From assembly GCA_965655795.1 (NCBI GenBank), contig CBFHHY010000010.1:3307-67306 (forward strand): a stretch of DNA of 64,000 nt, in the 5' to 3' direction. Shown here one piece after another: positions 34,540 to 42,012 of this stretch. Made by a program: the position numbers and the translations under genes. The notes below the pieces were generated by a model. That model did no database searches, was not told the origin of the DNA, and saw nothing but the letters and a program-made list of their open reading frames with translations. The first letter of the stretch is position 1. Every line of letters begins with the position of its first letter. The DNA comes from TMED14 sp002167805 (GTDB taxonomy: Bacteria; Bacteroidota; Bacteroidia; Flavobacteriales; Schleiferiaceae).

Positions 34540-37500
34540 GTATTACGATTTTATCACCAATATAAAGCAGTATTGTTTGTGGCTGTACACCAATTACTGA
34601 CCCTATCCCTATGGCATAATTATTAATTTTCTTTTGATGTTCCTTCTTTTGTTCTCCTGTTTTATAATCAACAACAACCCACGACCCATTTTTACACTTA
34701 ACTAAACGGTCTGGGCGATAAATTCCTTGGCCAGGAACAATTAATGGCCTCTCAGAATAAATCTCTTCAGCATTAAAAAGCATACTTAACCTTGAATCAT
34801 CTAAAACTGAATTTATTTTTTTAGAAATAAAATTATACTCCTCTTTTGACCATTGAAATTCCTGATTCGCCATATCCATTGCCTTTGGCATATCCCCTGG
34901 CACACGTACCCTCTCTAGAACACGATGTATAGAGTTTCCCATACGTTGCTCTCGTCCAGATTGAGAATTAGAAAATATTTTTACCGTTTCCGTCCAATCT
35001 GAAGAAAAGCACTTATTCAATTTTACAAAAAACGAATCTTCTCCCTTTTCATTTGTTCCTATTTCTGTAGATCGATAATTGCCAATAATTAACTCTCCAT
35101 TTATAAACTCATATTTTCTAGAGAGCTCATTAAATATCATTTTACCATAAACTGATTTGTCTAAGTATATTGTTAGACTTTCTTGAGGCCTGGTAAAAGC
35201 AACATATAATAGATTTATATCATCAAAAATTTGCTCATCTTGTGATTCAGAGGATCTATTCACATAGTCTGGATAAATTTGGCTAATTGAAGCTTTTAAG
35301 GGTTGAGCCCTTCCTTTAAAAGACTTAAGAGAAAGTAAAGTTCTTGGTGGATGTTCAGAATTTAACTCAAAAACAGAATTATAATTTAATTCAAACCAAT
35401 TCTTTTCATCATTTTTTGAAGGGAAAGAAACAAATGGAACGAATACAATAGGAAATTCTAAACCTTTTGATTTATGAATCGTCATGACATTTATTGCATC
35501 TACTATATCAGGAGAAGATATACTCCAATCTTTTTTCTTCTTTTTAAATTCTATCAAAAATTCTTGCAAGTAGTTTCCTTTTTTAAAGGAGAATTCATGT
35601 GTTTTATCCAAAAAGGAAATAATAAACGGATCTGCTTTTTTTGCAACTCCAATTGCCCTTAGCATGTACTCTGCGAGTTCATATAAATTGAGCTGAGATG
35701 CTATTTTCATGTGAAAATTTGGGAGAATTTCTTTAATTAATTGTTTAAAGTTATCTGGATGATTATCTGATATGATTTGCCCTTGATAATGAAGCTCATC
35801 CTCGTTTGCTTTCCAAATACCTGCCTCAAATAATCTCAAAATCAATTCCCATTGTCGAGATTTTTCATCTGGATAAATCATCCATTCCATTAATGAAACC
35901 ATTGTCAAAACATACCTTGAAGAAGCGAGAGAAAGAAGCTCTGGAGAGATTATGTTAATCGACTCCTTAGCTAAATGATTAGCTACTTCCATGCCTTGTT
36001 TTTTTGTTCTTACCAAAATTGCCATGTCACTTAAGCACCATTCCCGATCTTGAGCTGATCTAATATCTTTAACCAGCATATCTAATGCATTTAGTTCAAT
36101 AATTGAATGATCATTTTCTAGAAGTCTTAAATGAATTCGACCTTCTTTTAAACGCCTCGGGATTTGTGTAGAGTCTTTGTATGTGTTTTTGTAGAGATCA
36201 TTTGAAAAATCCTTAGCCTCTAAAATGGATGAAAAAAGATCATTGTTAAACTCTACAATACTCTTAGCGCTTCGCCAATTTTCATTCAAGCGAATATGCT
36301 CAGTTCGACCTTTCAAAGAGGGCAAGTTCAAGCTAGGTGAGTCATTTCTCCCGCAATGCTCCATTAAGCTTAAAAATTTTTCGGCACGAGACCCTCTCCA
36401 ACGATATATTGATTGCTTAGCATCTCCCACAATCATTACAGTTCCACCCAGGGTTTGATCTGATGTCGAATTTTCTAAAAGGGGCCATAAGTTTTCCCAT
36501 TGTAATTCAGAAGTATCTTGAGCTTCATCTATGAAAAAATGTTTATATCTATCACCGATTCTTTCAAAAATATATGATGCAGGCGCCTTGTTTATCTCGT
36601 CATTAATCAAACCATTGAACTTCCAAATTGGTTGAATATTTAATTGATCAAATATCAATTCTAATTTTTTTGATATCTCTGTCAATACTGATGAAGATCT
36701 ATCATTTTTTCTGACTTCATCTAATAAAATAGCTTTTGCGGCCAGCAACGAAACTTGATTTAGTTGCTCTATAATTTGGCCAATAAGAATTGAATATTCC
36801 TTTTTTTCTGATAGATATTCTTTTTTAAGCAACCGGTCTGGATTTTTTCCAATAGCACTTAAACTCTTGCTTGGGGCCCAACCTAAAGGATCTTTTAATT
36901 TTAAGCGTTTGATAATACTTTCCCACCAATCATTATGATACATTTTTTCATTGGGGATTTGTTTTAAAAGCTTAATTATTTCGTTTGAATGCTCTCTTGC
37001 GATTTTAATATAACTTCTCTCCAGAGAGGTGAGTATCTTTTGAAACGATAGATGCTTATCCAATGACCATTCCTCCATGCTTTTCATCGGATCAATGGCG
37101 GTTTCTTTGGTTAATTGATATGATATTTTTAACAAGGCCGGAAATATGTCTGTGTTTTTTTCATTCTCGACATTTGACTTTGCAAAATCAACTAATAATT
37201 CACTTAAAGAATGATTCAGCCCAACATCCTGAATCAAATTATATATTGCTGTTTCTAAAATAAGATCACTTTCGATTTCAACATCAAATCTTCCGGGAAG
37301 TCCCAGTTCCAATGAGAAAGTTCTTACCAACCGGTGTGTGAATTGATCTATTGTTCCTATTGCTATCGAACCATAATCATGAAGCATCTCCTCAATAACC
37401 AAGCGAGACCTATACTCTAACTCTGAAGTCGAAATATTTAAAATAGAACAAACTGTTTCTCCAATTCCTTTGGATTTACCTGATCTATCTTTATTTGAAA

Positions 37501-37711
37501 ACTCTTTTAGGGCTTCAAGTATTTTCTGTTTCATTTCATTCGCAGCCTTGTTTGTAAATGTTAAAGCCAAAATTTCACGAAATTTATGTGGTTCATTAAC
37601 ATTACAAAGAGCTACCGAAAGGTATTCTGCTACAAGTCTAAAAGTTTTTCCAGCTCCAGCGCTTGCGCTAAAAATTGAAATTGGTTCTTTACGAATTTGT
37701 AGCCCCCCCAT
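34529..37711 (-). CDS. AddA/RecB-type UvrD-family helicase-nuclease
   Basis: An ATP-driven DNA helicase with a C-terminal nuclease, acting in double-strand-break repair and RecA loading. SASAGAGKTFRLV near residue 15 is Walker A, FFIDEAQDTSELQW is motif II (DEAQ), IVGDAKQSIYRWRG motif III, and LLYVAFTRPQESLTIYL motif VI. The C-terminal RPDRLVKC with WVVVDYKTGE is a PD-(D/E)XK nuclease. At 1060 residues it is slightly shorter than Bacillus AddA. The AddB-like partner is 23 kb away at 8841. A TATCTTTA box lies 4 nt before the ATG. Confidence 0.9.
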   Translation of the reverse strand: MGGLQIRKEPISIFSASAGAGKTFRLVAEYLSVALCNVNEPHKFREILALTFTNKAANEMKQKILEALKEFSNKDRSGKSKGIGETVCSILNISTSELEYRSRLVIEEMLHDYGSIAIGTIDQFTHRLVRTFSLELGLPGRFDVEIESDLILETAIYNLIQDVGLNHSLSELLVDFAKSNVENEKNTDIFPALLKISYQLTKETAIDPMKSMEEWSLDKHLSFQKILTSLERSYIKIAREHSNEIIKLLKQIPNEKMYHNDWWESIIKRLKLKDPLGWAPSKSLSAIGKNPDRLLKKEYLSEKKEYSILIGQIIEQLNQVSLLAAKAILLDEVRKNDRSSSVLTEISKKLELIFDQLNIQPIWKFNGLINDEINKAPASYIFERIGDRYKHFFIDEAQDTSELQWENLWPLLENSTSDQTLGGTVMIVGDAKQSIYRWRGSRAEKFLSLMEHCGRNDSPSLNLPSLKGRTEHIRLNENWRSAKSIVEFNNDLFSSILEAKDFSNDLYKNTYKDSTQIPRRLKEGRIHLRLLENDHSIIELNALDMLVKDIRSAQDREWCLSDMAILVRTKKQGMEVANHLAKESINIISPELLSLASSRYVLTMVSLMEWMIYPDEKSRQWELILRLFEAGIWKANEDELHYQGQIISDNHPDNFKQLIKEILPNFHMKIASQLNLYELAEYMLRAIGVAKKADPFIISFLDKTHEFSFKKGNYLQEFLIEFKKKKKDWSISSPDIVDAINVMTIHKSKGLEFPIVFVPFVSFPSKNDEKNWFELNYNSVFELNSEHPPRTLLSLKSFKGRAQPLKASISQIYPDYVNRSSESQDEQIFDDINLLYVAFTRPQESLTIYLDKSVYGKMIFNELSRKYEFINGELIIGNYRSTEIGTNEKGEDSFFVKLNKCFSSDWTETVKIFSNSQSGREQRMGNSIHRVLERVRVPGDMPKAMDMANQEFQWSKEEYNFISKKINSVLDDSRLSMLFNAEEIYSERPLIVPGQGIYRPDRLVKCKNGSWVVVDYKTGEQKKEHQKKINNYAIGIGSVIGVQPQTILLYIGDKIVIHEN

Positions 37712-37715
37712 CCCT

Positions 37716-37723
37716 TAAAGATA
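37716..37723 (-). promoter_or_regulatory. -7-like box of the AddA-like gene (TATCTTTA)
   Basis: TATCTTTA on the minus strand matches seven of eight positions of TAnnTTTG and ends 4 nt before the ATG. The divergent sodA gene has TACCTTTA at 37746-37753, 32 nt before its start. Confidence 0.35.
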
Positions 37724-37745
37724 GCCATGCTAACTGATGGTTTTG

Positions 37746-37753
37746 TACCTTTA
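37746..37753 (+). promoter_or_regulatory. -7-like box of sodA (TACCTTTA)
   Basis: TACCTTTA matches TAnnTTTG at seven of eight positions and lies 32 nt before the sodA ATG. No TTG is found at the -33 spacing, so an activator could be needed. Confidence 0.35.
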
Positions 37754-37785
37754 TAAAACAATAATCTCAAAAAAATTATATTAAA

Positions 37786-38388
37786 ATGTTTACGCTTCCA
37801 AATCTTCCTTTTGCCTACAGTGCGCTTGAGCCACATATAGACGCATTAACAATGGAAATTCATCATTCTAAGCACCACCAAGCATACATTAATAAGGTAA
37901 ATGCTGCCCTAGAAGGTGGAGACTTATCTGAAAAAACCATAGAAGAATTGATAAAAGAAAATACAGATACTCCGGCAATAAGAAACAACGGGGGAGGACA
38001 TTTTAATCACTCATTATTCTGGACAATATTAAGCCCAAATGGCGGTGGTAAGCCGTCTGGGGAAATGGCTTCAGCCATTAATAATACATTTGGCTCCTTA
38101 GATGGGTTCAAAGAAGAATTCTCAAAAGCTGCTGCAACTAGATTTGGCTCAGGGTGGGCTTGGCTTTGTGTCCATCCAGGTGGAAAATTAGAAGTTTGTA
38201 GTACTGCTAATCAAGATAATCCTCTTATGCCAAATGTTGGATGTGGAGGTGTCCCTATCTTGGGGTTAGATGTCTGGGAACATGCCTATTATTTGAAATA
38301 TCAAAACCGAAGACCTGACTATATTAATGCTTTCTTTGAAGTTGTTAATTGGGATGAGGTGGAAAGAAGATTTGAAGAGAGTAAATAA
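37786..38388 (+). CDS. sodA: Superoxide dismutase, Mn type
   Basis: The enzyme converts superoxide to hydrogen peroxide and oxygen. The 200 residues match the Fe/Mn family. IHHSKHHQAYINK has the first metal His, HFNHSLFW the second, and LDVWEHAYYLKYQ the Asp and last His. NNGGGHFNH (Gly where Fe enzymes carry Gln) and STANQDNPLM (with Gln) indicate the Mn or cambialistic type. No signal peptide, so it is cytosolic. It is a single-gene unit. Confidence 0.94.
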   Translation: MFTLPNLPFAYSALEPHIDALTMEIHHSKHHQAYINKVNAALEGGDLSEKTIEELIKENTDTPAIRNNGGGHFNHSLFWTILSPNGGGKPSGEMASAINNTFGSLDGFKEEFSKAAATRFGSGWAWLCVHPGGKLEVCSTANQDNPLMPNVGCGGVPILGLDVWEHAYYLKYQNRRPDYINAFFEVVNWDEVERRFEESK

Positions 38389-38389
38389 T

Positions 38390-38415
38390 AAATTGATTTT
38401 ACATAATCAATTTTT
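38390..38415 (+). terminator. AT-rich terminator after sodA
   Basis: AAATTGATT (38390-38398) pairs with AATCAATTT (38405-38413) around TTTACA, with T residues following. It overlaps the last codons of the convergent lpxH gene and may act in both directions. Confidence 0.5.
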
Positions 38416-39207
38416 ACCTAACCCTTTCTGTTCATATTCGTTTTCGCTCCTTAGAATTGTTCCTGTTTTTTCAGAGAATGATGCCCAAGTAAAGTGATAT
38501 ATCCAATCACCTAGATTTATAAAATTCTTTCCATTCGGAAGTTTTTCTGTCATAGGTAAATGGCGATGTCCAAAAATCCATGTATCAATATCTATTTTAT
38601 CTGACTCCTGAATTGCGAATTGAAAAAGTGGCTCCTTTTCTTTGGGTAGTTCTATCAGGTCCTTTTCGCCAGAACGCAAGCGTGAACTTTTGGATAGCCA
38701 TGATGCCAATTTGACTCCAAGATCTGGGTGCAAAATTCTGAATGCCCAGTGAAAGGTTTTGAAAAGAAAAATCCTCTTTAAAAATTTATAGCTACTATCT
38801 CCAGGGCCCAATCCATCACCATGAGCAATATAAAACTTATGACCGTTCCAAGAGTGAATTGCAGGGCCATGAATAATCTCAAAACCCACTTCACGAACTA
38901 AATAATCTTTAACCCACAAATCATGATTACCTGGTAAAAAATAAATCTTGATTCCTTGATCTGACATTTCTGCTAACTTCCCCAAAACCCTAGTAAACCC
39001 TTTTGGAACTACCTTCTTATACTCAAACCAAAAATCAAAAAGATCCCCAACAATGTATATCGCTTGAGCGTCAATAGATATTTTATTTAGCCAATTACAA
39101 AATTTGCGTTCTTTTTCATGAGAATCCCTTATTTCATAAGCTCCTAAATGTAAATCACTCGCGAAATATATTTTATTATTTCGGTTTAGTTTAAAATTGG
39201 CAGGCAT
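38407..39207 (-). CDS. lpxH: UDP-2,3-diacylglucosamine diphosphatase
   Basis: A calcineurin-like phosphoesterase that forms lipid X in lipid A synthesis at the inner face of the inner membrane. FASDLHLGAYE, GDLFDFWFEY, PGNHDLWVKDY, IAHGDGLGPGD and FGHRHLPM give all metal-binding motifs (DxH, GD, GNHD, HGD, GHxH). At 266 residues it has the usual Bacteroidota length. It is a lone gene. A full-match TATATTTG box ends 6 nt before the ATG. Confidence 0.92.
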   Translation of the reverse strand: MPANFKLNRNNKIYFASDLHLGAYEIRDSHEKERKFCNWLNKISIDAQAIYIVGDLFDFWFEYKKVVPKGFTRVLGKLAEMSDQGIKIYFLPGNHDLWVKDYLVREVGFEIIHGPAIHSWNGHKFYIAHGDGLGPGDSSYKFLKRIFLFKTFHWAFRILHPDLGVKLASWLSKSSRLRSGEKDLIELPKEKEPLFQFAIQESDKIDIDTWIFGHRHLPMTEKLPNGKNFINLGDWIYHFTWASFSEKTGTILRSENEYEQKGLGKN

Positions 39208-39213
39208 AGATCA

Positions 39214-39221
39214 CAAATATA
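39214..39221 (-). promoter_or_regulatory. -7 box of lpxH (TATATTTG)
   Basis: Full TAnnTTTG match on the minus strand, ending 6 nt before the lpxH ATG, which predicts a leaderless transcript. No TTG at -33 was found. Confidence 0.45.
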
Positions 39222-39280
39222 ATAGGCCTAAGTGAGTTCTTACCATATCAATTTGTTGAAGTTATGATAAAAAGTTAGGA

Positions 39281-40123
39281 ATGACTAACTTGCATAAAAT
39301 TTCAATAAAAAAAATGAAAGAGTTTGCTCTAGAAAATCCTGTACTCGCTGCCCTAATGGCAACAACATTTACCTGGCTTTTAACTGCATGCGGAGCTGCT
39401 TTAGTTTTTTTATTCAAAGAAATGCCCCGAAAATGGCTTGATGGAATGCTAGGTTTTACAGGAGGAGTCATGATTGCTGCAAGCTATTGGAGTCTTCTAG
39501 CTCCATCTATTGAAATGTCTGAAAGCTTAGGCTATATTCCGTGGCTTCCGCCAGCAATAGGATTTTTCTCCGGTGCAATGTTTCTTTTTGGATTAGATAA
39601 ACTCATTCCTCACCTTCACATTAATTTCAACAAAAGTGAAGCAGAGGGTGTAAAAACAGACTGGAAATCTACAACCTTACTTGTCTTAGCGATAACAATT
39701 CACAATATCCCTGAAGGACTTGCAGTAGGTGTTGCATTCGGGGCCTTTGCTGCAGGAATTGATGGGGCTACTCTCGGAGCAGCCATTGCACTAGCCATAG
39801 GTATTGGGATTCAAAATTTTCCAGAAGGAGTTGCAGTTAGCTTTCCTTTACGACGAAAGGGAGTGTCAAGGTTTAGAAGTTTTTGGTTTGGTCAGCTTAG
39901 TGCCATAGTTGAACCTGTAGCAGGAGTGGCAGGGGCTGTAGCTGTATTTTATATGCAGCCCTTATTGCCCTTTGCACTAGCATTTGCGGCAGGAGCCATG
40001 ATATATGTTGTCATTGAAGAGGTTATTCCCGAAACTCAACGTGACAAGTATACAGATGTTGCAGCGTTGGGCTTTATCGCTGGATTTATAATAATGATGT
40101 GTCTTGACGTAGGTTTAGGATAA
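39281..40123 (+). CDS. ZIP family metal transporter
   Basis: An inner-membrane importer of divalent metals such as zinc, related to GufA/ZupT. The 280 residues hold about eight helices. ITIHNIPEGLAVGVAFG is the conserved helix IV with the metal-binding HNxPEG, and GIQNFPEGVAVSFPLRRKG is helix V with QNxPEG. A His-bearing loop (HLHINF) precedes helix IV. It lies alone between divergent lpxH and convergent rseP, with only 5 nt to the latter's stop. The metal cannot be told from sequence. Confidence 0.92.
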   Translation: MTNLHKISIKKMKEFALENPVLAALMATTFTWLLTACGAALVFLFKEMPRKWLDGMLGFTGGVMIAASYWSLLAPSIEMSESLGYIPWLPPAIGFFSGAMFLFGLDKLIPHLHINFNKSEAEGVKTDWKSTTLLVLAITIHNIPEGLAVGVAFGAFAAGIDGATLGAAIALAIGIGIQNFPEGVAVSFPLRRKGVSRFRSFWFGQLSAIVEPVAGVAGAVAVFYMQPLLPFALAFAAGAMIYVVIEEVIPETQRDKYTDVAALGFIAGFIIMMCLDVGLG

Positions 40124-40128
40124 TTAAT

Positions 40129-41445
40129 CTATTGAAATAATTTATAAACGTCATTTCCATTAACCAATATGAATAAGCTTAGTAAAAGAATAAACCCTAC
40201 CATCTGAGCCACTTCCATAACCTTAGTTGGTGGTGCCTTTCCCGTAATCATCTCAATAATTACAAAAACTATATGACCGCCATCAAGCGCTGGAATCGGT
40301 AAAATGTTTAAAAAACCTAAAGCGATACTTAAAAATGCGGTGAAACCCCAAAAATATTGCCAATCCCAATCTGATGGGTATTGCTGAAAAATCGTTATAA
40401 AACCACCTGCCTCCTTATAGGCTTCAGTTTTAGGCTGAGCAATCAACTTTAACTGACGCGCATAAAAACTCAATTTTGAAACCGCTTCTTTCCAGCCCTG
40501 CTTAACTGCACCAAAGCCGCTATATTTTATTGTTTTTAAAGGAAATATCTGAGACAAATCGTTCTTGTAATAAACACCCATTTGTCCATTTTCAGCCACA
40601 GTAAAATTAAAAAACAACACACTATCAGATCTTAGCACCCCCAGAGTTATTTCTTTATTGGCATACTTGGGAATTTCTTGTATATACTGATCAAAATAGA
40701 GCATGCTTGCACCATTGAAAGAAATAATTTTATCTCCCGGAACTAAACCAGCAATTTCAGCTGGAGAGTCATCTGTAAAGCCTTTCACAAAATAAGGGAT
40801 TCTAGGGGTCATCCATGGAGACTTCGATTTAATTGCATCCACCACAAATTCGCTAGTTATGGGAATATTTATTATCTCATTATTTCTATTTACTTGCATT
40901 TCAGAGCCCGCCCCGAGAAGCATTTCAATACTAATTTCAGAAAATCGTTCTATTTCGTTACCATCGATTGAGATAATTCTATCTCCTGTCTTTAAACCTA
41001 GATCTTGTCCTAACTGATTAACCCAAATACCATCTTTTAAACTGTCATTTGAAACATATGTGTCACCATAATATGCCATCATTCCTGAATAAATCATTAT
41101 GGCTACAATGAAATTCACTGTAACACCGCCTGAGAGAATAATTAATCTTTGCCAAGCGGGTTTTGATCTGAACTCATAGGGTTTTGGAGGCTTAGACATT
41201 TGGTCCTTATCCATAGACTCATCTACCATTCCTGAAATCTTAACATACCCTCCAAGAGGCAACCAGCCAATACCGACTTCTGTTCCTCGAATTTTAGTTT
41301 TTACCAGAGAAAACCATGGGTCGAAAAAAAGATAAAATTTTTCTACTCGCGTTTTAAAAGCAATTGCAGGGATAAAGTGGCCTAATTCATGAAGTACGAT
41401 CAATAAAGATAAGCCGAGAATAAATTGAAGTATTTGTATTATCAT
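40129..41445 (-). CDS. rseP: RseP/S2P-family site-2 intramembrane zinc protease
   Basis: An inner-membrane metalloprotease that cleaves anti-sigma factors and signal-peptide remnants within the membrane. LLIVLHELGHFIPA is the HExxH helix, and ILPIPALDGGHIVF is the LDG motif supplying the third zinc ligand. One clear PDZ domain has AGLVPGDKIISFNG; a diverged segment before it (LGLKTGDRIISIDG) is a second. At 438 residues it fits the two-PDZ length. The frame extends upstream to a TTG at 41490, but the ATG at 41445 gives the normal N-terminus (MIIQILQFILGLSLL) and leaves a promoter gap before the divergent gene. Confidence 0.92.
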   Translation of the reverse strand: MIIQILQFILGLSLLIVLHELGHFIPAIAFKTRVEKFYLFFDPWFSLVKTKIRGTEVGIGWLPLGGYVKISGMVDESMDKDQMSKPPKPYEFRSKPAWQRLIILSGGVTVNFIVAIMIYSGMMAYYGDTYVSNDSLKDGIWVNQLGQDLGLKTGDRIISIDGNEIERFSEISIEMLLGAGSEMQVNRNNEIINIPITSEFVVDAIKSKSPWMTPRIPYFVKGFTDDSPAEIAGLVPGDKIISFNGASMLYFDQYIQEIPKYANKEITLGVLRSDSVLFFNFTVAENGQMGVYYKNDLSQIFPLKTIKYSGFGAVKQGWKEAVSKLSFYARQLKLIAQPKTEAYKEAGGFITIFQQYPSDWDWQYFWGFTAFLSIALGFLNILPIPALDGGHIVFVIIEMITGKAPPTKVMEVAQMVGFILLLSLFILVNGNDVYKLFQ

Positions 41446-41459
41446 AATTAAAAGTGCGG

Positions 41460-41467
41460 CGAAGGTA
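41460..41467 (-). promoter_or_regulatory. -7-like box of rseP (TACCTTCG)
   Basis: On the minus strand TACCTTCG matches TAnnTTTG at seven of eight positions, 14 nt before the ATG at 41445. Its presence supports the shorter start over the TTG at 41490. Confidence 0.4.
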
Positions 41468-41478
41468 CAATGCCTTCT

Positions 41479-41486
41479 TAACTTCG
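41479..41486 (+). promoter_or_regulatory. -7-like box of the biotinyl protein gene (TAACTTCG)
   Basis: TAACTTCG, the same sequence as at trpS, ends 8 nt before the ATG at 41495 in the short divergent gap shared with rseP. Confidence 0.4.
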
Positions 41487-41494
41487 GCAATAAA

Positions 41495-41965
41495 ATGAAG
41501 CACTTCGTAAATAAAAAAATATTGAATCAGATAAAACTATCTGAAAAAATAGAAATAACACATATTAAAGATTCCGAATATCGAATCCAGTCCGGGGCCA
41601 AACACCTTCAGGTATTCTTAATTAAATCGAAATCAAACTTAAAAACCAGTTCCTGGTGGATTAATGGAGAAAAATATATCGTTAATTCCCAAACAGATTT
41701 AGATCAACTTCTTAAAAAGCTGGGCATGAATTCAGGAAATGAAAAAAAAGTTAATGAACTTTATGCACCAATGCCTGGATTAATTTTAAGTGTCAAATTT
41801 TCCAATGGTGATAAGGTCAAAAAAGGGGATACAATTTTAATCCTGGAGGCTATGAAAATGGAAAATCTTATAAAGTCTCAAATCACGGGAGTGATAAAAA
41901 ACATTTATGTAAAAGAAGGAGAGTCTATTGAAAAAAACTCCTTAATGGTCTCTTTTGATTCTTAA
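41495..41965 (+). CDS. Biotin carboxyl carrier (acyl-CoA carboxylase type) protein
   Basis: A 156-residue biotin-accepting protein. The C-terminal biotinyl domain (about 85-156) has APMPGLILSVKFSNGD and EAMKMEN, with the modified Lys. This AMKMEN form is typical of propionyl-CoA carboxylase or decarboxylase carriers rather than AccB, which here has EAMKLFN (15447). The N-terminal half is a small beta-rich domain also seen in Bacteroidota carriers. No carboxylase or carboxyltransferase genes are adjacent, so its partners lie elsewhere. A strong terminator follows directly. Confidence 0.88.
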   Translation: MKHFVNKKILNQIKLSEKIEITHIKDSEYRIQSGAKHLQVFLIKSKSNLKTSSWWINGEKYIVNSQTDLDQLLKKLGMNSGNEKKVNELYAPMPGLILSVKFSNGDKVKKGDTILILEAMKMENLIKSQITGVIKNIYVKEGESIEKNSLMVSFDS

Positions 41966-41966
41966 C

Positions 41967-41994
41967 AAAAAAAGGGGGCATTTTGCCCCCTTTT
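41967..41994 (+). terminator. Bidirectional terminator between biotinyl protein and TonB receptor
   Basis: GGGGGCA (41974-41980) pairs with TGCCCCC (41984-41990) around TTT, with an A-run before and TTTT after. Both strands carry a T-tail, so it serves both convergent genes. Confidence 0.9.
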
Positions 41995-42012
41995 ATTTCG
42001 AAATTATAATTC

